Part shown: positions 16,521 to 25,010 of the stretch, piece after piece | How positions within the stretch are numbered: position 1 is the stretch's first letter | Layout: each line of letters starts with the position of its first letter | DNA from: Pseudomonas salomonii | GTDB taxonomy: Bacteria; Pseudomonadota; Gammaproteobacteria; Pseudomonadales; Pseudomonadaceae | DNA: 64,000 bases | Reading direction: 5' to 3' | Assembly (NCBI RefSeq): GCF_900107155.1 | Contig: NZ_FNOX01000007.1 | Coordinates: 304,483-368,482, forward strand | Position numbers and translations under genes: made by a program | The notes under the pieces: model-generated | What the model saw: only the letters and a program-made list of their open reading frames with translations | Databases searched by the model: none | Told to the model about the DNA's origin: nothing

Positions 16521-16569
16521 GACGCGGAGCGTCCAGGGCTGCATTCCCACGCTGAGCGTGGGAACGATC
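16521..16569. repeat. Half unit of GATCGTTCCCACGC-family repeat
   Basis: GACGCGGAGCGTC and the right outer arm only; the left arm is missing. It is directly upstream of rsmE. Confidence 0.8.
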
Positions 16570-16579
16570 ATACAAAACC

Positions 16580-16609
16580 TGTGGGAGCCGGGCTTGCCCG
16601 CGATAGCGG
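16580..16609. repeat. Single REP-like unit (GTGGGAGCCGGGCTTGCCCGCGA)
   Basis: One copy of the GC-variant of the REPIN family, without an inverted partner nearby. Confidence 0.75.
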
Positions 16610-16643
16610 TAGACCCGGCACCCGATCAGTTGAGTGAACTCAA

Positions 16644-18050
16644 TTAACCCGGATCGCGAAAGCCTGGGTGGAAGTCCTTCGGCACGGCAACACTGACGTT
16701 GCTGTTGGTGGCGATATCGATGCCTTCACTGGCCACTTCAGCCAAAAAGTCGATCTGCTCCGGCGTAATCACATACGGCGGCAGGAAATACACCACGCTG
16801 CCCAACGGCCGCAACAGCGCGCCGCGTTCCAGTGCATGCTCGAACACCTTCAAGCCACGGCGTTCCTGCCACGGGTAGGCGGTTTTGGTGGCTTTGTCCT
16901 GGACCATCTCGATGGCCAGCACCATGCCGGTCTGGCGTACTTCCGACACGTGCGGGTGGTCCACCAGGTGCGCGGTGGCGGTGGCCATGCGCTGGGCCAG
17001 GGCCTTGTTGTTCTCGATGACGTTGTCTTCTTCGAAAATATCCAGGGTCGCCAAGGCTGCCGCGCACGCCAGCGGGTTGCCGGTGTAGCTGTGGGAATGC
17101 AGGAAGGCGCGCAGCGTCGGGTAGTCGTCGTAGAACGCGTCGTACACATCGTCGGTGGTGACCACAGCGGCCAGCGGCAGGTAGCCGCCGGTGAGGGCCT
17201 TGGACAAGCACAGGAAGTCCGGGCGGATACCGGCTTGCTCACAGGCGAACATGCTGCCGGTGCGGCCGAAGCCTACGGCGATTTCGTCGTGGATCAGGTG
17301 CACGCCATATTTGTCGCAGGCTTCGCGCAGCAGCCTGAGGTACACCGGGTGGTACATGCGCATGCCGCCGGCGCCCTGGATCAGCGGCTCGACGATCACG
17401 GCGGCGACGCTGGCGTGGTTTTCGGCCAGGGTCTGTTCCATGGCCAGGAACATATTGCGCGAGTGCTCTTCCCAGCTCATGCCCTCGGGGCGCAGGTAGC
17501 AATCCGGGCTCGGCACCTTGATGGTGTCCAGCAGCAAGGCTTTATAGGTTTCGGTAAACAACGGCACATCGCCCACCGACATCGCGGCGATGGTTTCGCC
17601 GTGGTAGCTGTTGGTCAGGGTGACGAAGCGCTTCTTGTTCGGCAGGCCACGGTTGAGCCAGTAGTGAAAGCTCATCTTCAGCGCGACTTCGATGCACGAC
17701 GAGCCGTTGTCGGCGTAGAAGCAGCGCGTCAGGCCCTCGGGCGTCATCGCCACCAGGCGCTCCGACAACTCGATCACCGGCTGGTGGCTGAAACCGGCGA
17801 GAATCACGTGCTCCAGCTGATCCACCTGGTCCTTGATGCGCTGGTTGATGCGCGGGTTGGCGTGGCCGAACACATTCACCCACCAGGAACTGACGGCATC
17901 GAGGTAGCGCTTGCCTTCGAAGTCTTCCAGCCATACGCCTTCGCCGCGCTTGATCGGGATCAGCGGCAGTTGCTGGTGGTCTTTCATCTGGGTGCAGGGA
18001 TGCCACAGCACCGCGAGGTCGCGTTGCATCCACTGGTTATTCAAGCCCAT
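16644..18050 (-). CDS. bioA: Adenosylmethionine–8-amino-7-oxononanoate aminotransferase
   Basis: A 468-residue class III PLP aminotransferase of biotin synthesis that converts KAPA to DAPA with SAM as amino donor. Seen motifs: YLDAVSSWWVNVFGHANP (about 48–65), FYADNGSSCIEVALKMSF (about 112–129), and the PLP lysine in CLSKALTGGYLPLAAV (about 279–294). The rest of the bio genes are not in the window. It is divergent from cytochrome b561 across about 270 bp. Confidence 0.95.
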   Translation of the reverse strand: MGLNNQWMQRDLAVLWHPCTQMKDHQQLPLIPIKRGEGVWLEDFEGKRYLDAVSSWWVNVFGHANPRINQRIKDQVDQLEHVILAGFSHQPVIELSERLVAMTPEGLTRCFYADNGSSCIEVALKMSFHYWLNRGLPNKKRFVTLTNSYHGETIAAMSVGDVPLFTETYKALLLDTIKVPSPDCYLRPEGMSWEEHSRNMFLAMEQTLAENHASVAAVIVEPLIQGAGGMRMYHPVYLRLLREACDKYGVHLIHDEIAVGFGRTGSMFACEQAGIRPDFLCLSKALTGGYLPLAAVVTTDDVYDAFYDDYPTLRAFLHSHSYTGNPLACAAALATLDIFEEDNVIENNKALAQRMATATAHLVDHPHVSEVRQTGMVLAIEMVQDKATKTAYPWQERRGLKVFEHALERGALLRPLGSVVYFLPPYVITPEQIDFLAEVASEGIDIATNSNVSVAVPKDFHPGFRDPG

Positions 18051-18250
18051 CGGTTATCTCCTCGAAGCGGCCCTGCGCCCGGCGCAGGCGAAACAATCGC
18101 GCAAGCCTATGCAATGCCAGGCGGCGTCACAACCCATTACGGATGAATTGGCAGTAAACGCAGGACGATCTGTCACGTTTCTTGGGAATAGTCCTTAATC
18201 CATTGTTAACGTACTGTGCATACTCTCTTGATCGTATTTCTCGATATTTC

Positions 18251-18270
18251 AAAGCGAAATTTTCCGCTTT
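18251..18270. promoter_or_regulatory. AT-rich dyad in bioA / cytochrome b561 intergenic region
   Basis: AAAGCG and CGCTTT arms separated by 8 bp in an AT-rich stretch about 55 bp before the cytochrome b561 start. It may be an operator; no regulator is assigned. Confidence 0.3.
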
Positions 18271-18323
18271 AATTCGATAGGTAAATCGCTAGTCTTGGGC
18301 ACAGCTCTTACGGGATTTGGGAC

Positions 18324-18875
18324 ATGCAGCTACGTAATTCATCGGCCCGTTATGGTTGGGTCAGCATTGTTTTGCACTGGGGCGTAGCCCTGGTGGTGTT
18401 CGGTTTGTTCGCGCTGGGCCTGTGGATGGTCGGCCTCGACTACTACAGTGCGTGGCGCAAAGACGCGCCCGACCTGCACAAGAGCATTGGCATTACGCTG
18501 TTCGCCATCATGCTGGTGCGTATCGTCTGGCGCATTGTCAGCCCGCCGCCACCACCATTGGCCAGCTACAGCCGAATGACGCGTATTGGGGCTGCGTTCG
18601 GCCACGCGTTCCTGTATCTCGGGCTGTTTGCCGTGATGATCGCCGGTTACCTGATTTCCACCGCAGATGGTGTCGGTATCCCGGTGTTTGGCCTGTTTGA
18701 GATTCCTGCCGTGGTTTCCGGGCTACCGGACCAGGCAGACACCGCCGGTGTGGTGCATTTGTACCTCGCCTGGGTGTTGGTGGTCTTCGCCGGTTTGCAT
18801 GGCGTAGCTGCGTTTAAACACCACTTTATCGATCGTGATGCGACCCTGACGCGAATGCTGGGACGCAAAGCCTGA
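18324..18875 (+). CDS. Cytochrome b561 family protein
   Basis: A 183-residue four-helix membrane dihaem cytochrome. His ligands are suggested by VLHWGVALVVFGLF (about 14–27), DLHKSIGITLF (about 50–60), and VHLYLAWVLVVFAGLHGVAA (about 145–164). It likely carries electrons from the quinone pool to an acceptor in the periplasm. It is followed at 33 bp by a YceI gene, a common pairing. Confidence 0.9.
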   Translation: MQLRNSSARYGWVSIVLHWGVALVVFGLFALGLWMVGLDYYSAWRKDAPDLHKSIGITLFAIMLVRIVWRIVSPPPPPLASYSRMTRIGAAFGHAFLYLGLFAVMIAGYLISTADGVGIPVFGLFEIPAVVSGLPDQADTAGVVHLYLAWVLVVFAGLHGVAAFKHHFIDRDATLTRMLGRKA

Positions 18876-18907
18876 TGTTCAACCTCGACTCACAAGGAAT
18901 AGAAAGC

Positions 18908-19504
18908 ATGTTGAAAAAGACTCTCGCCGCTCTGGCAATCGGTACTGCTCTGCTGTCCGCAGGTTCGGCGATGGCCGCTGACTATGTTGTCGACAAGGAA
19001 GGCCAGCACGCCTTCGTTGACTTCAAGATCAGCCACCTGGGCTACAGCTTCATCACCGGTACGTTCAAGGACCTGGACGGCAAGTTCAGCTTTGACGCCG
19101 CCAAGCCTGAAGACAGCAAAATCGAGTTCAACGTCCGTACCGCCAGCGTATTCACCAACCACGCCGAACGTGACAAGCACATCGCCAGCAAAGACTTCCT
19201 GGACGTTGGCAAGTTTGCCGATGCCAAGTTCGTCTCCACCAGTGTCAAAACCACCGGTAAAAATGCTGCGGGCCAAGTCACTGCCGACGTGACCGGCGAC
19301 CTGACCTTTCACGGTGTGACCAAGCCGATCGTGGTCAAGGCCACGTTCCTGGGCGAAGGCAAGGATCCATGGGGCGGCTACCGTGCCGGCTTTGAAGGCA
19401 CCACCAGCTTCAACCGTCAGGACTTCGGCAAGCAGATGGACCTGGGCCCAGCGTCCAACACTGTTGAGCTGTACGTGACTTTTGAAGGTGTGAAAGCGAA
19501 GTAA
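18908..19504 (+). CDS. YceI-family periplasmic protein
   Basis: A 198-residue lipocalin-like YceI protein with a signal peptide (MLKKTLAALAIGTALLSAGS, cut after MAA). The body shows VDFKISHLGYSFITGTFKDL and DLTFHGVTKPIVVKA. Homologues bind polyprenyl lipids, probably quinones, in the periplasm. The start at 18908 follows AAGGAATAGAAAGC; an in-frame ATG at 18875 would precede the signal peptide. Paired with cytochrome b561. The PasP homologue of P. aeruginosa is of this family. Confidence 0.9.
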   Translation: MLKKTLAALAIGTALLSAGSAMAADYVVDKEGQHAFVDFKISHLGYSFITGTFKDLDGKFSFDAAKPEDSKIEFNVRTASVFTNHAERDKHIASKDFLDVGKFADAKFVSTSVKTTGKNAAGQVTADVTGDLTFHGVTKPIVVKATFLGEGKDPWGGYRAGFEGTTSFNRQDFGKQMDLGPASNTVELYVTFEGVKAK

Positions 19505-19529
19505 TTATTTCGCTGCTTCAAACGCCAAG

Positions 19530-19556
19530 CGCCGACCTCAGGGTCGGCGTTTTGCT
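19530..19556 (+). terminator. Intrinsic terminator after yceI-like gene
   Basis: Stem CGCCGACC/GGTCGGCG with a 3-base loop and following T-run, 25 bp after the stop. Confidence 0.85.
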
Positions 19557-19565
19557 GTGCCGTGT

Positions 19566-20450
19566 TTAAAGGCTTTCTTGATACGTCTTCACTTGGTCCT
19601 TGAGCCAGTTATGCAACAACGTCAGTTGCGCCGAAGGTTTGCTGCCGGCGGGCCAGACCAGGTAGTAGCGTGAAGTGTGTGCCGGTTCAATGTCGGTGAG
19701 CCGGACCAGTTCCCCCCGTTGAATCAGCGCATGGGCAATGGAGCGGCGGGTCAGCGCGACGCCGTGCCCCAGCCGTACGGCTTCGAGCATCAATGTGGAA
19801 TCGGTGAACTCCAGCGGCGCTTGCGGACGTTGCCCTTCGATACCGGCAGCGCCCAGCCAGATCGGCCAACTCTCACTGGCATGCAGCAATGGCTGCTCAA
19901 GGACGGCTTGCGCCGTGTCCGGCAGCACGCCGTGGTTGAAGTCGCGCGCGGCGACCACCAGCAATGAGTCGCCCATCAACGTTTCGCAATGCACATCCGG
20001 CCACTGGCCATGGCCGAAGCGAATCGCGCAATCGAGCGGGCCTTGCTCGAAGCTGGCGAACTCCATGCTCGACTCCAGCCGCAAGTGCAGCTCGGGGTGA
20101 GCCGCCCTGAAATCATGCAGGCGCGGCAACAACCAATGCATGGCGTAGGAAGGCAGCACCGAAGCGGTCAGCTGTGGGTGCCGGGTTTTAGCCATGAGTT
20201 TTTCGGTGATCCCGGCGATCTCGCCCAGCCCCTGCCGGATCTGGTAGGCATACACGCGGCCTTCATCCGTCAGCATCAGCGTGCGCTTGTTGCGCATGAC
20301 CAACGCGAGGCCCAGGTACTCCTCAAGTGCGCGAATCTGATGGCTGACGGCACTGTGGGTCACGTGCAGTTCGAGGGCGGCCAGGTTCACTTTGCCCAAT
20401 CGGGCCAAGGCCTCGAAGGCCCGCAGCGCGGCGAGTGGTGGCAGTTTCAA
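19566..20450 (-). CDS. LysR-family regulator, GcvA/AmpR-like
   Basis: A 294-residue LysR-type regulator with KLPPLAALRAFEALARLGKV at the N-terminus and helix-turn-helix THSAVSHQIRALEEYLGLAL, typical of the GcvA/AmpR branch. The TTG at 20450 has AAGGA at good distance. An in-frame GTG at 20468 would add six residues and has no clear ribosome site. It is divergent from the small gene at 20578. Target unknown. Confidence 0.8.
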   Translation of the reverse strand: MKLPPLAALRAFEALARLGKVNLAALELHVTHSAVSHQIRALEEYLGLALVMRNKRTLMLTDEGRVYAYQIRQGLGEIAGITEKLMAKTRHPQLTASVLPSYAMHWLLPRLHDFRAAHPELHLRLESSMEFASFEQGPLDCAIRFGHGQWPDVHCETLMGDSLLVVAARDFNHGVLPDTAQAVLEQPLLHASESWPIWLGAAGIEGQRPQAPLEFTDSTLMLEAVRLGHGVALTRRSIAHALIQRGELVRLTDIEPAHTSRYYLVWPAGSKPSAQLTLLHNWLKDQVKTYQESL

Positions 20451-20577
20451 TGTGTGAATTCCTTTCACAGAAAAGCCTAATAATAGCCGCTATACGTGAA
20501 ATGAGCGGGCTACCGATAATGGCGGCAAGTTATTTATTCAAATAACACCGTGCTGAAACTGTCGGGAGTTGTGAACC

Positions 20578-20952
20578 ATGATTGATGAGATTCAAGCGTT
20601 TCTGAACGATTACTTTAGTGTGCTGCAAACGCAGGACTTGAATACATTCGATCAAGTCTTTCATCGTGGCTGCGTGTTATACAGCGCACAGAACTCTGCC
20701 GTGGTCGTGCGGCCGTTCGATGAATACCGGGCCATGGTTCAAGGCCGTAAGTCGCCACAGGAAGGCGGTTTTCCGCAGCTGGATGAGGTATTGATGATCG
20801 ACGTGATGTCGCCGGAAATGGCCATCGTCAAAGTGCGTTTGCGCTTGTTCAATAACGTGATGGTTGATTACTTGAACCTGATGAAAGTTGAGGGTCGCTG
20901 GATGATCTTCGCCAAACTTTTTCATAAGGCCGGTGAAGTGGCTGATCAATAA
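20578..20952 (+). CDS. NTF2-fold (SnoaL/lumazine-binding-like) protein
   Basis: A 124-residue cytoplasmic protein with an NTF2-like pattern: IQAFLNDYFSVLQTQDLNTF at the start and VEGRWMIFAKLFHKAG near the end. Similar proteins include small enzymes and binding proteins, so no function is assigned. It is transcribed away from the GcvA-like regulator and ends at a strong terminator. Confidence 0.65.
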   Translation: MIDEIQAFLNDYFSVLQTQDLNTFDQVFHRGCVLYSAQNSAVVVRPFDEYRAMVQGRKSPQEGGFPQLDEVLMIDVMSPEMAIVKVRLRLFNNVMVDYLNLMKVEGRWMIFAKLFHKAGEVADQ

Positions 20953-20969
20953 GCTTCTGCCTGGATGCA

Positions 20970-20999
20970 AAAACGCCCCGACTAATCGGGGCGTTTTTG
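20970..20999. terminator. Bidirectional intrinsic terminator
   Basis: AACGCCCCG/CGGGGCGTT stem with A-run on the left and T-run on the right, between the convergent NTF2-fold gene and rhlE. Confidence 0.88.
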
Positions 21000-21013
21000 T
21001 TTGCGTCTAAAAC

Positions 21014-22906
21014 TCAGCGGTTGCGGGTCAGCAACGCTGGTTTTTCACCACGAGGGCGGCCTGGCAGTTGATCCAGCTGCTCAGGTGTCGGGAAGCGATC
21101 CGCTTTCGACTCCTTGTGGATGATTTTCGGCGCCGGGCCACCGCGCGGGTTCTGCACGGCGGGTTCCGACAAGCGTGGCTGGTCGTCACGGGCCGGGCGG
21201 CGGTTGTTGCTGCGCGAGTCTTCGCGACGGGCTTGGCCGTCACGGGGTGCGCCATTGCGCGGGCCGTTGCGCTTGGCAGGTGGCGTACCGGTGGTACCGC
21301 CGCTGCTGTTGCGTGGGCCATTTTGACGACCACCCTGTGGCTGGCCGCCACGTGGAGCGCCGGTGCCTGCGCCCGCACCTTGTGCCGGTGCACCTGGGCG
21401 GCGGCCACGGCCTTGGGCCGGCTTGGCCTGGGGCACGTAGTCAACGCGGTTACCGAAGTTATCCACGTCATCGTCGAGGAACTCGTCCGGGGCGCGGTCG
21501 GCGGCGGCGCGTGGCGGCTGGCTCGGCTGGCGCTGTTCGCGGGCCGGGGTGCCTTCACGGGGCTTCTGCTCACGGGCCGGGCGTTCGCCACGGCCGTTGG
21601 TGGGCGCTTTTTCCTTGCCGCCTTTGTCTTTGCCCTTGTCGCGACGGCCACCGCCACCACCGCCGCCGTTCGGGCCATCGCCCTTCGGACCACGTGGGTT
21701 GCGTGGGTTACGCACGTCCGGACGCTCGCGCGCTTCAGGCTTTTCGGCCTCCACGGCGCTGGAGTCGAAGCCCATCAGGTCGCCGTCGGCGATTTTCTGC
21801 TTGGTCATGCGCTCGATGCTTTTCAGCAGTTTTTCTTCGTCCGGAGCGACCAGGGAAATGGCCTCGCCCGAACGACCGGCACGGCCGGTACGGCCGATAC
21901 GGTGCACGTAATCTTCATCGACGTTCGGCAGCTCGAAGTTGACCACGTGTGGCAATTGGTCGATATCCAGGCCGCGTGCGGCGATATCGGTGGCGACCAG
22001 GATGCGTACGGTGCCGGCCTTGAAGTCGGCCAGGGCTTTGGTGCGCGCGTTCTGGCTCTTGTTGCCGTGGATGGCGACGGCGGTGAGGCCGTGCTTGTCC
22101 AGGTATTCGGCCAGACGGTTGGCGCCGTGCTTGGTGCGGGTAAACACCAGTACCTGTTCCCACGCGCCGTGGGTGATCAGGTGCGCGAGCAGCGAGCGCT
22201 TGTGGCTGGCGGCCAGACGGAACACGCGTTGCTCGATACGCTCGACCGTGGTGTTCGGCGGCGTGACTTCGATGCGTTCCGGGTTGTGCAGCAGCTTGCC
22301 GGCCAGGGCGGTGATGTCCTGGGAGAACGTTGCCGAGAACAGCAGGTTCTGACGTTTGGCCGGCAGGCGGGCGAGGACCTTTTTCACGTCATGGACAAAG
22401 CCCATGTCGAGCATGCGGTCGGCTTCGTCCAGCACGAGGATTTCCACGTGGGACAAGTCGACGCTGCCTTGGCCGCACAGGTCGAGCAAACGACCCGGGC
22501 AGGCGACCAGCACGTCAACACCACGGGACATGGCCTGAACCTGTGGGTTCATGCCGACGCCGCCGAAGATGCAGGCGCTGACGAACTTCAAGTCGCGGGC
22601 GTACAGCTTGAAGCTGTCGTGCACCTGGGCGGCGAGTTCGCGGGTTGGGGTCAGGACCAGTACGCGCGGTTGGCGCGGGCCGTGACGCTGGGATTTGTCC
22701 GGGTGACCGTTGGGGAACAACCGCTCCAGAATCGGGAGGGCGAAACCACCGGTTTTACCAGTACCTGTCTGCGCCGCAACCATCAGGTCGCGACCTTGCA
22801 ACACGGCGGGAATGGCCCGCTGTTGCACCGGAGTAGGCTCGGTATAGCCCGCTGCCTCGATGGCGCGGACTAAAGCCTCGGAGAGACCGAGGGAAGCAAA
22901 GGACAT
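21014..22906 (-). CDS. rhlE: DEAD-box RNA helicase RhlE
   Basis: A 630-residue ATP-dependent RNA helicase. Core motifs: AQTGTGKT (about 45–52), PTRELAAQV, DEADRMLDMGF, FSATF, and HRIGRTGRAGRSGEA. After about residue 390 comes a long low-complexity tail rich in Gly, Arg, Pro, Asn and Gln, typical of Pseudomonas RhlE and probably disordered and RNA-binding. The start MSFASLGLSEALVRAIEAAG at 22906 matches the family; the upstream frame extension is not needed. It has a GC-rich leader of about 200 nt. Confidence 0.93.
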   Translation of the reverse strand: MSFASLGLSEALVRAIEAAGYTEPTPVQQRAIPAVLQGRDLMVAAQTGTGKTGGFALPILERLFPNGHPDKSQRHGPRQPRVLVLTPTRELAAQVHDSFKLYARDLKFVSACIFGGVGMNPQVQAMSRGVDVLVACPGRLLDLCGQGSVDLSHVEILVLDEADRMLDMGFVHDVKKVLARLPAKRQNLLFSATFSQDITALAGKLLHNPERIEVTPPNTTVERIEQRVFRLAASHKRSLLAHLITHGAWEQVLVFTRTKHGANRLAEYLDKHGLTAVAIHGNKSQNARTKALADFKAGTVRILVATDIAARGLDIDQLPHVVNFELPNVDEDYVHRIGRTGRAGRSGEAISLVAPDEEKLLKSIERMTKQKIADGDLMGFDSSAVEAEKPEARERPDVRNPRNPRGPKGDGPNGGGGGGGRRDKGKDKGGKEKAPTNGRGERPAREQKPREGTPAREQRQPSQPPRAAADRAPDEFLDDDVDNFGNRVDYVPQAKPAQGRGRRPGAPAQGAGAGTGAPRGGQPQGGRQNGPRNSSGGTTGTPPAKRNGPRNGAPRDGQARREDSRSNNRRPARDDQPRLSEPAVQNPRGGPAPKIIHKESKADRFPTPEQLDQLPGRPRGEKPALLTRNR

Positions 22907-23127
22907 GAGTAATCCTGTTTTAGTTAGGGCTTGGCCCAAAGGGATAATCTTGCCGGGCGTGAATGGCGCTTAGGGGAGCGCAACCCCGTCCGGTCCTGCT
23001 GCGTCTGGCGGGCACTCCACCGGCTCGCGCGGGCTGAAAGCTGCGCAGTAGCTGGGTTAGGTGCCTTTTTCAAGACCTCAGCGGCCGGGCGTGAGCCTGG
23101 CGGAAAGGCCGGAGTATAACAGAGCAA
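22907..23127 (-). promoter_or_regulatory. Long GC-rich leader of rhlE
   Basis: About 220 bp separates rhlE from the next gene on the same strand and contains no coding frame with good start. A TATACT-like -10 lies near 23113–23120, giving a predicted untranslated leader of roughly 200 nt. No known RNA family was recognised. Confidence 0.35.
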
Positions 23128-23919
23128 TCACGGCGCGCCGCTTTCCTGCTGCTCAACGGTGTGTTCGAAGGCCGTTATTGCTTGGATTCCCCCATATTTG
23201 GCGCTTAGGGCCTCGTACGCAGGTTCTTGCTTGAAGCGCTTGAGCTCGGCGGCAAAGCGCTGCACCAGCAGGTCCATGCCGGCGCCCCGGCGCACAGCCA
23301 AAAATTGCGGTTGGCGGCTGACCACCAGCGGCGCCTGGCTGACCTTGCCTTCCAGGCCCATGGCCTTGATCACATGCTGGCCGACGCGCCGGTCGGTAAT
23401 CACCAGGTCAATACGACCCAACGACAGTTTGCCGAAGTTGGCCTCATGGCTGGGCGCCGGCTCGCGGTCGAACAGGGTGGATTCGCTGAAGGCCTCGCCA
23501 TACAGATAGCCCGGCGACGTGCCGACCGTCAGCCCGCGCAGGTCATTGAGGGTCTGGGCCGGATGAGGGCGGTCGTTGGCATAGAACAGCACGAACTCGA
23601 CAGCCGACAACGGTTCGCTGGGGTAAAGCAGCAAGGCGTCGCGCTCATGGCTGTGGAAAATATCCAGCGCGCCATCGGCGTGGCCTTGATCCAGCATGGC
23701 CAGGCAGCGTTTCCAGGGCAGGAATTGCCACTCTACATCCACCCCCAGGCGTTGGAACACGATCATCGTGGTTTCGTAATCCAGGCCGCGCATGCTGCCG
23801 TTGTCTTCGTAGACATAAGGCGCCCAAGGCTCGGTGACAATGCGCAATTTCTCGCCGTAAGCGGTGAAGCTCAGGCAAGTAAAAAGCACAGTGGTCAACA
23901 GCTTGAGGATGACGGGCAT
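23128..23919 (-). CDS. Orphan periplasmic solute-binding protein (PF00497-like)
   Basis: A 263-residue type 3 binding protein with signal peptide (cut after SFTAYG, about 23). EKLRIVTEPWAPYVYEDNGS is the usual first strand and DVEWQFLPWKRCLAML follows. No ABC permease or ATPase lies beside it. Similar orphan proteins occur widely in Pseudomonas with unknown ligands. The one at 50980 belongs to the same general group (VPWARALMGV). Confidence 0.75.
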   Translation of the reverse strand: MPVILKLLTTVLFTCLSFTAYGEKLRIVTEPWAPYVYEDNGSMRGLDYETTMIVFQRLGVDVEWQFLPWKRCLAMLDQGHADGALDIFHSHERDALLLYPSEPLSAVEFVLFYANDRPHPAQTLNDLRGLTVGTSPGYLYGEAFSESTLFDREPAPSHEANFGKLSLGRIDLVITDRRVGQHVIKAMGLEGKVSQAPLVVSRQPQFLAVRRGAGMDLLVQRFAAELKRFKQEPAYEALSAKYGGIQAITAFEHTVEQQESGAP

Positions 23920-24002
23920 ACCCTGAGGTTACGATGCTCCTGCGCTAAAGAGAAGCTCTGGCACACGCATTCGCGGGCAAGTTGATGTGGCGCATTAAAA
24001 GC

Positions 24003-24030
24003 AAAAGGCCCTCGTATAAACGAGGGCCTC
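24003..24030 (-). terminator. Intrinsic terminator after metF
   Basis: AGGCCCTCG/CGAGGGCCT stem with six-base loop, followed on the minus strand by TTTTGC. Confidence 0.85.
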
Positions 24031-24048
24031 GGCATTACCAAGCCAGCC

Positions 24049-24894
24049 TTAGCGTGGCAGCTTGAGGTTGTTCCAGATCGCCAGGCTGGGTTCGGTCTGG
24101 TTCAGGGTGTAGAAGTGCAGCCCGGGTGCGCCACCTTGCAGCAATTGTTCACACATCTGCGTGATGACCTGCTCGCCGAACGCCTGGATGCTCTTGACGT
24201 CATCGCCATAAGCTTCCAGTTGCTTGCGCACCCAGCGTGGGATTTCAGCACCGCAGGCGTCGGAGAAACGCGCCAGCTTGCTGTAGTTGGTGATCGGCAT
24301 GATGCCCGGCACGATAGGGATGTTCACACCCATGGCCCGTACACGCTCGACGAAGTAGAAGTAGCTGTCGGCGTTGAAGAAGTACTGAGTGATCGCGCTG
24401 TCGGCGCCGGCATTGGCCTTGCGCACGAAATTCTGCAGATCGTCTTCGAAATTACGCGCCTGTGGGTGCATCTCCGGGTAAGCCGCCACTTCGATATGGA
24501 AGTGATCGCCGCTTTCTTCACGGATGAAGCTCACCAGGTCATTGGCGTAGCGCAGCTCACCACTGGCCATGCCCATGCCGGATGGCAGGTCGCCACGCAG
24601 GGCGACGATGCGCTTGATGCCGGCTTGTTTGTATTGGGTCAGCAGGCTGCGCAGGTCGGCCTTGCTGTCGCCCACGCACGACAAGTGCGGAGCGGCGGGA
24701 ACTTTGACTTCACTTTCGAGCTGCAGCACGGTGTTGATCGTGCGGTCACGGGTCGAGCCGCCGGCGCCGTAGGTGCAGGAGAAGAAGTCGGGGTTGTAGC
24801 TGGCCAACTGCTTGGCAGTCGCCATCAGTTTTTCATGCCCAGCATCGGTCTTGGTCGGGAAAAACTCGAAGCTGTAGCGACGGTCTTGGGACAT
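24049..24894 (-). CDS. metF: 5,10-methylenetetrahydrofolate reductase
   Basis: A 281-residue FAD enzyme that makes 5-methyl-THF for methionine synthesis. Family patterns: RRYSFEFFPTKTDAGHEKL at the N-terminus, CTYGAGGSTRDRT (about 46–58), and ALRGDLPSG (about 108–116). The start MSQDRRYSFEFFP at 24894 is chosen over a longer frame beginning in a REP unit. It lies 116 bp after ahcY and is probably co-transcribed with it behind the SAH riboswitch. Confidence 0.95.
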   Translation of the reverse strand: MSQDRRYSFEFFPTKTDAGHEKLMATAKQLASYNPDFFSCTYGAGGSTRDRTINTVLQLESEVKVPAAPHLSCVGDSKADLRSLLTQYKQAGIKRIVALRGDLPSGMGMASGELRYANDLVSFIREESGDHFHIEVAAYPEMHPQARNFEDDLQNFVRKANAGADSAITQYFFNADSYFYFVERVRAMGVNIPIVPGIMPITNYSKLARFSDACGAEIPRWVRKQLEAYGDDVKSIQAFGEQVITQMCEQLLQGGAPGLHFYTLNQTEPSLAIWNNLKLPR

Positions 24895-24944
24895 GGTTAA
24901 CACCCTTGGAAACTCATAAAACCGCAAGTCATGCACCGATTTAA

Positions 24945-24972
24945 TGTGGGAGCGAGCAAGCCCGCTCCCACA
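24945..24972. repeat. REP-like hairpin between ahcY and metF
   Basis: TGTGGGAGCGAGCAAGC and complement in one hairpin, inside a probable operon; it could weaken metF expression or stabilise the ahcY mRNA end. Confidence 0.75.
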
Positions 24973-25010
24973 AAAGCCCGCTCTCACAGAGAGAGCAGGC
25001 AGCAGGCATA

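Noticed and set aside
21068..22873. 601-codon open frame on the plus strand opposite rhlE
   Set aside because: Exactly antisense to a DEAD-box helicase with all motifs; its length comes from high GC and the repetitive rhlE tail. Composition is Val/Ala/Gly-rich without domains.
22940..23110. SRP-like or 6S-like RNA upstream of rhlE
   Set aside because: No conserved SRP tetraloop domain or 6S open-bubble pattern could be drawn; treated only as leader.
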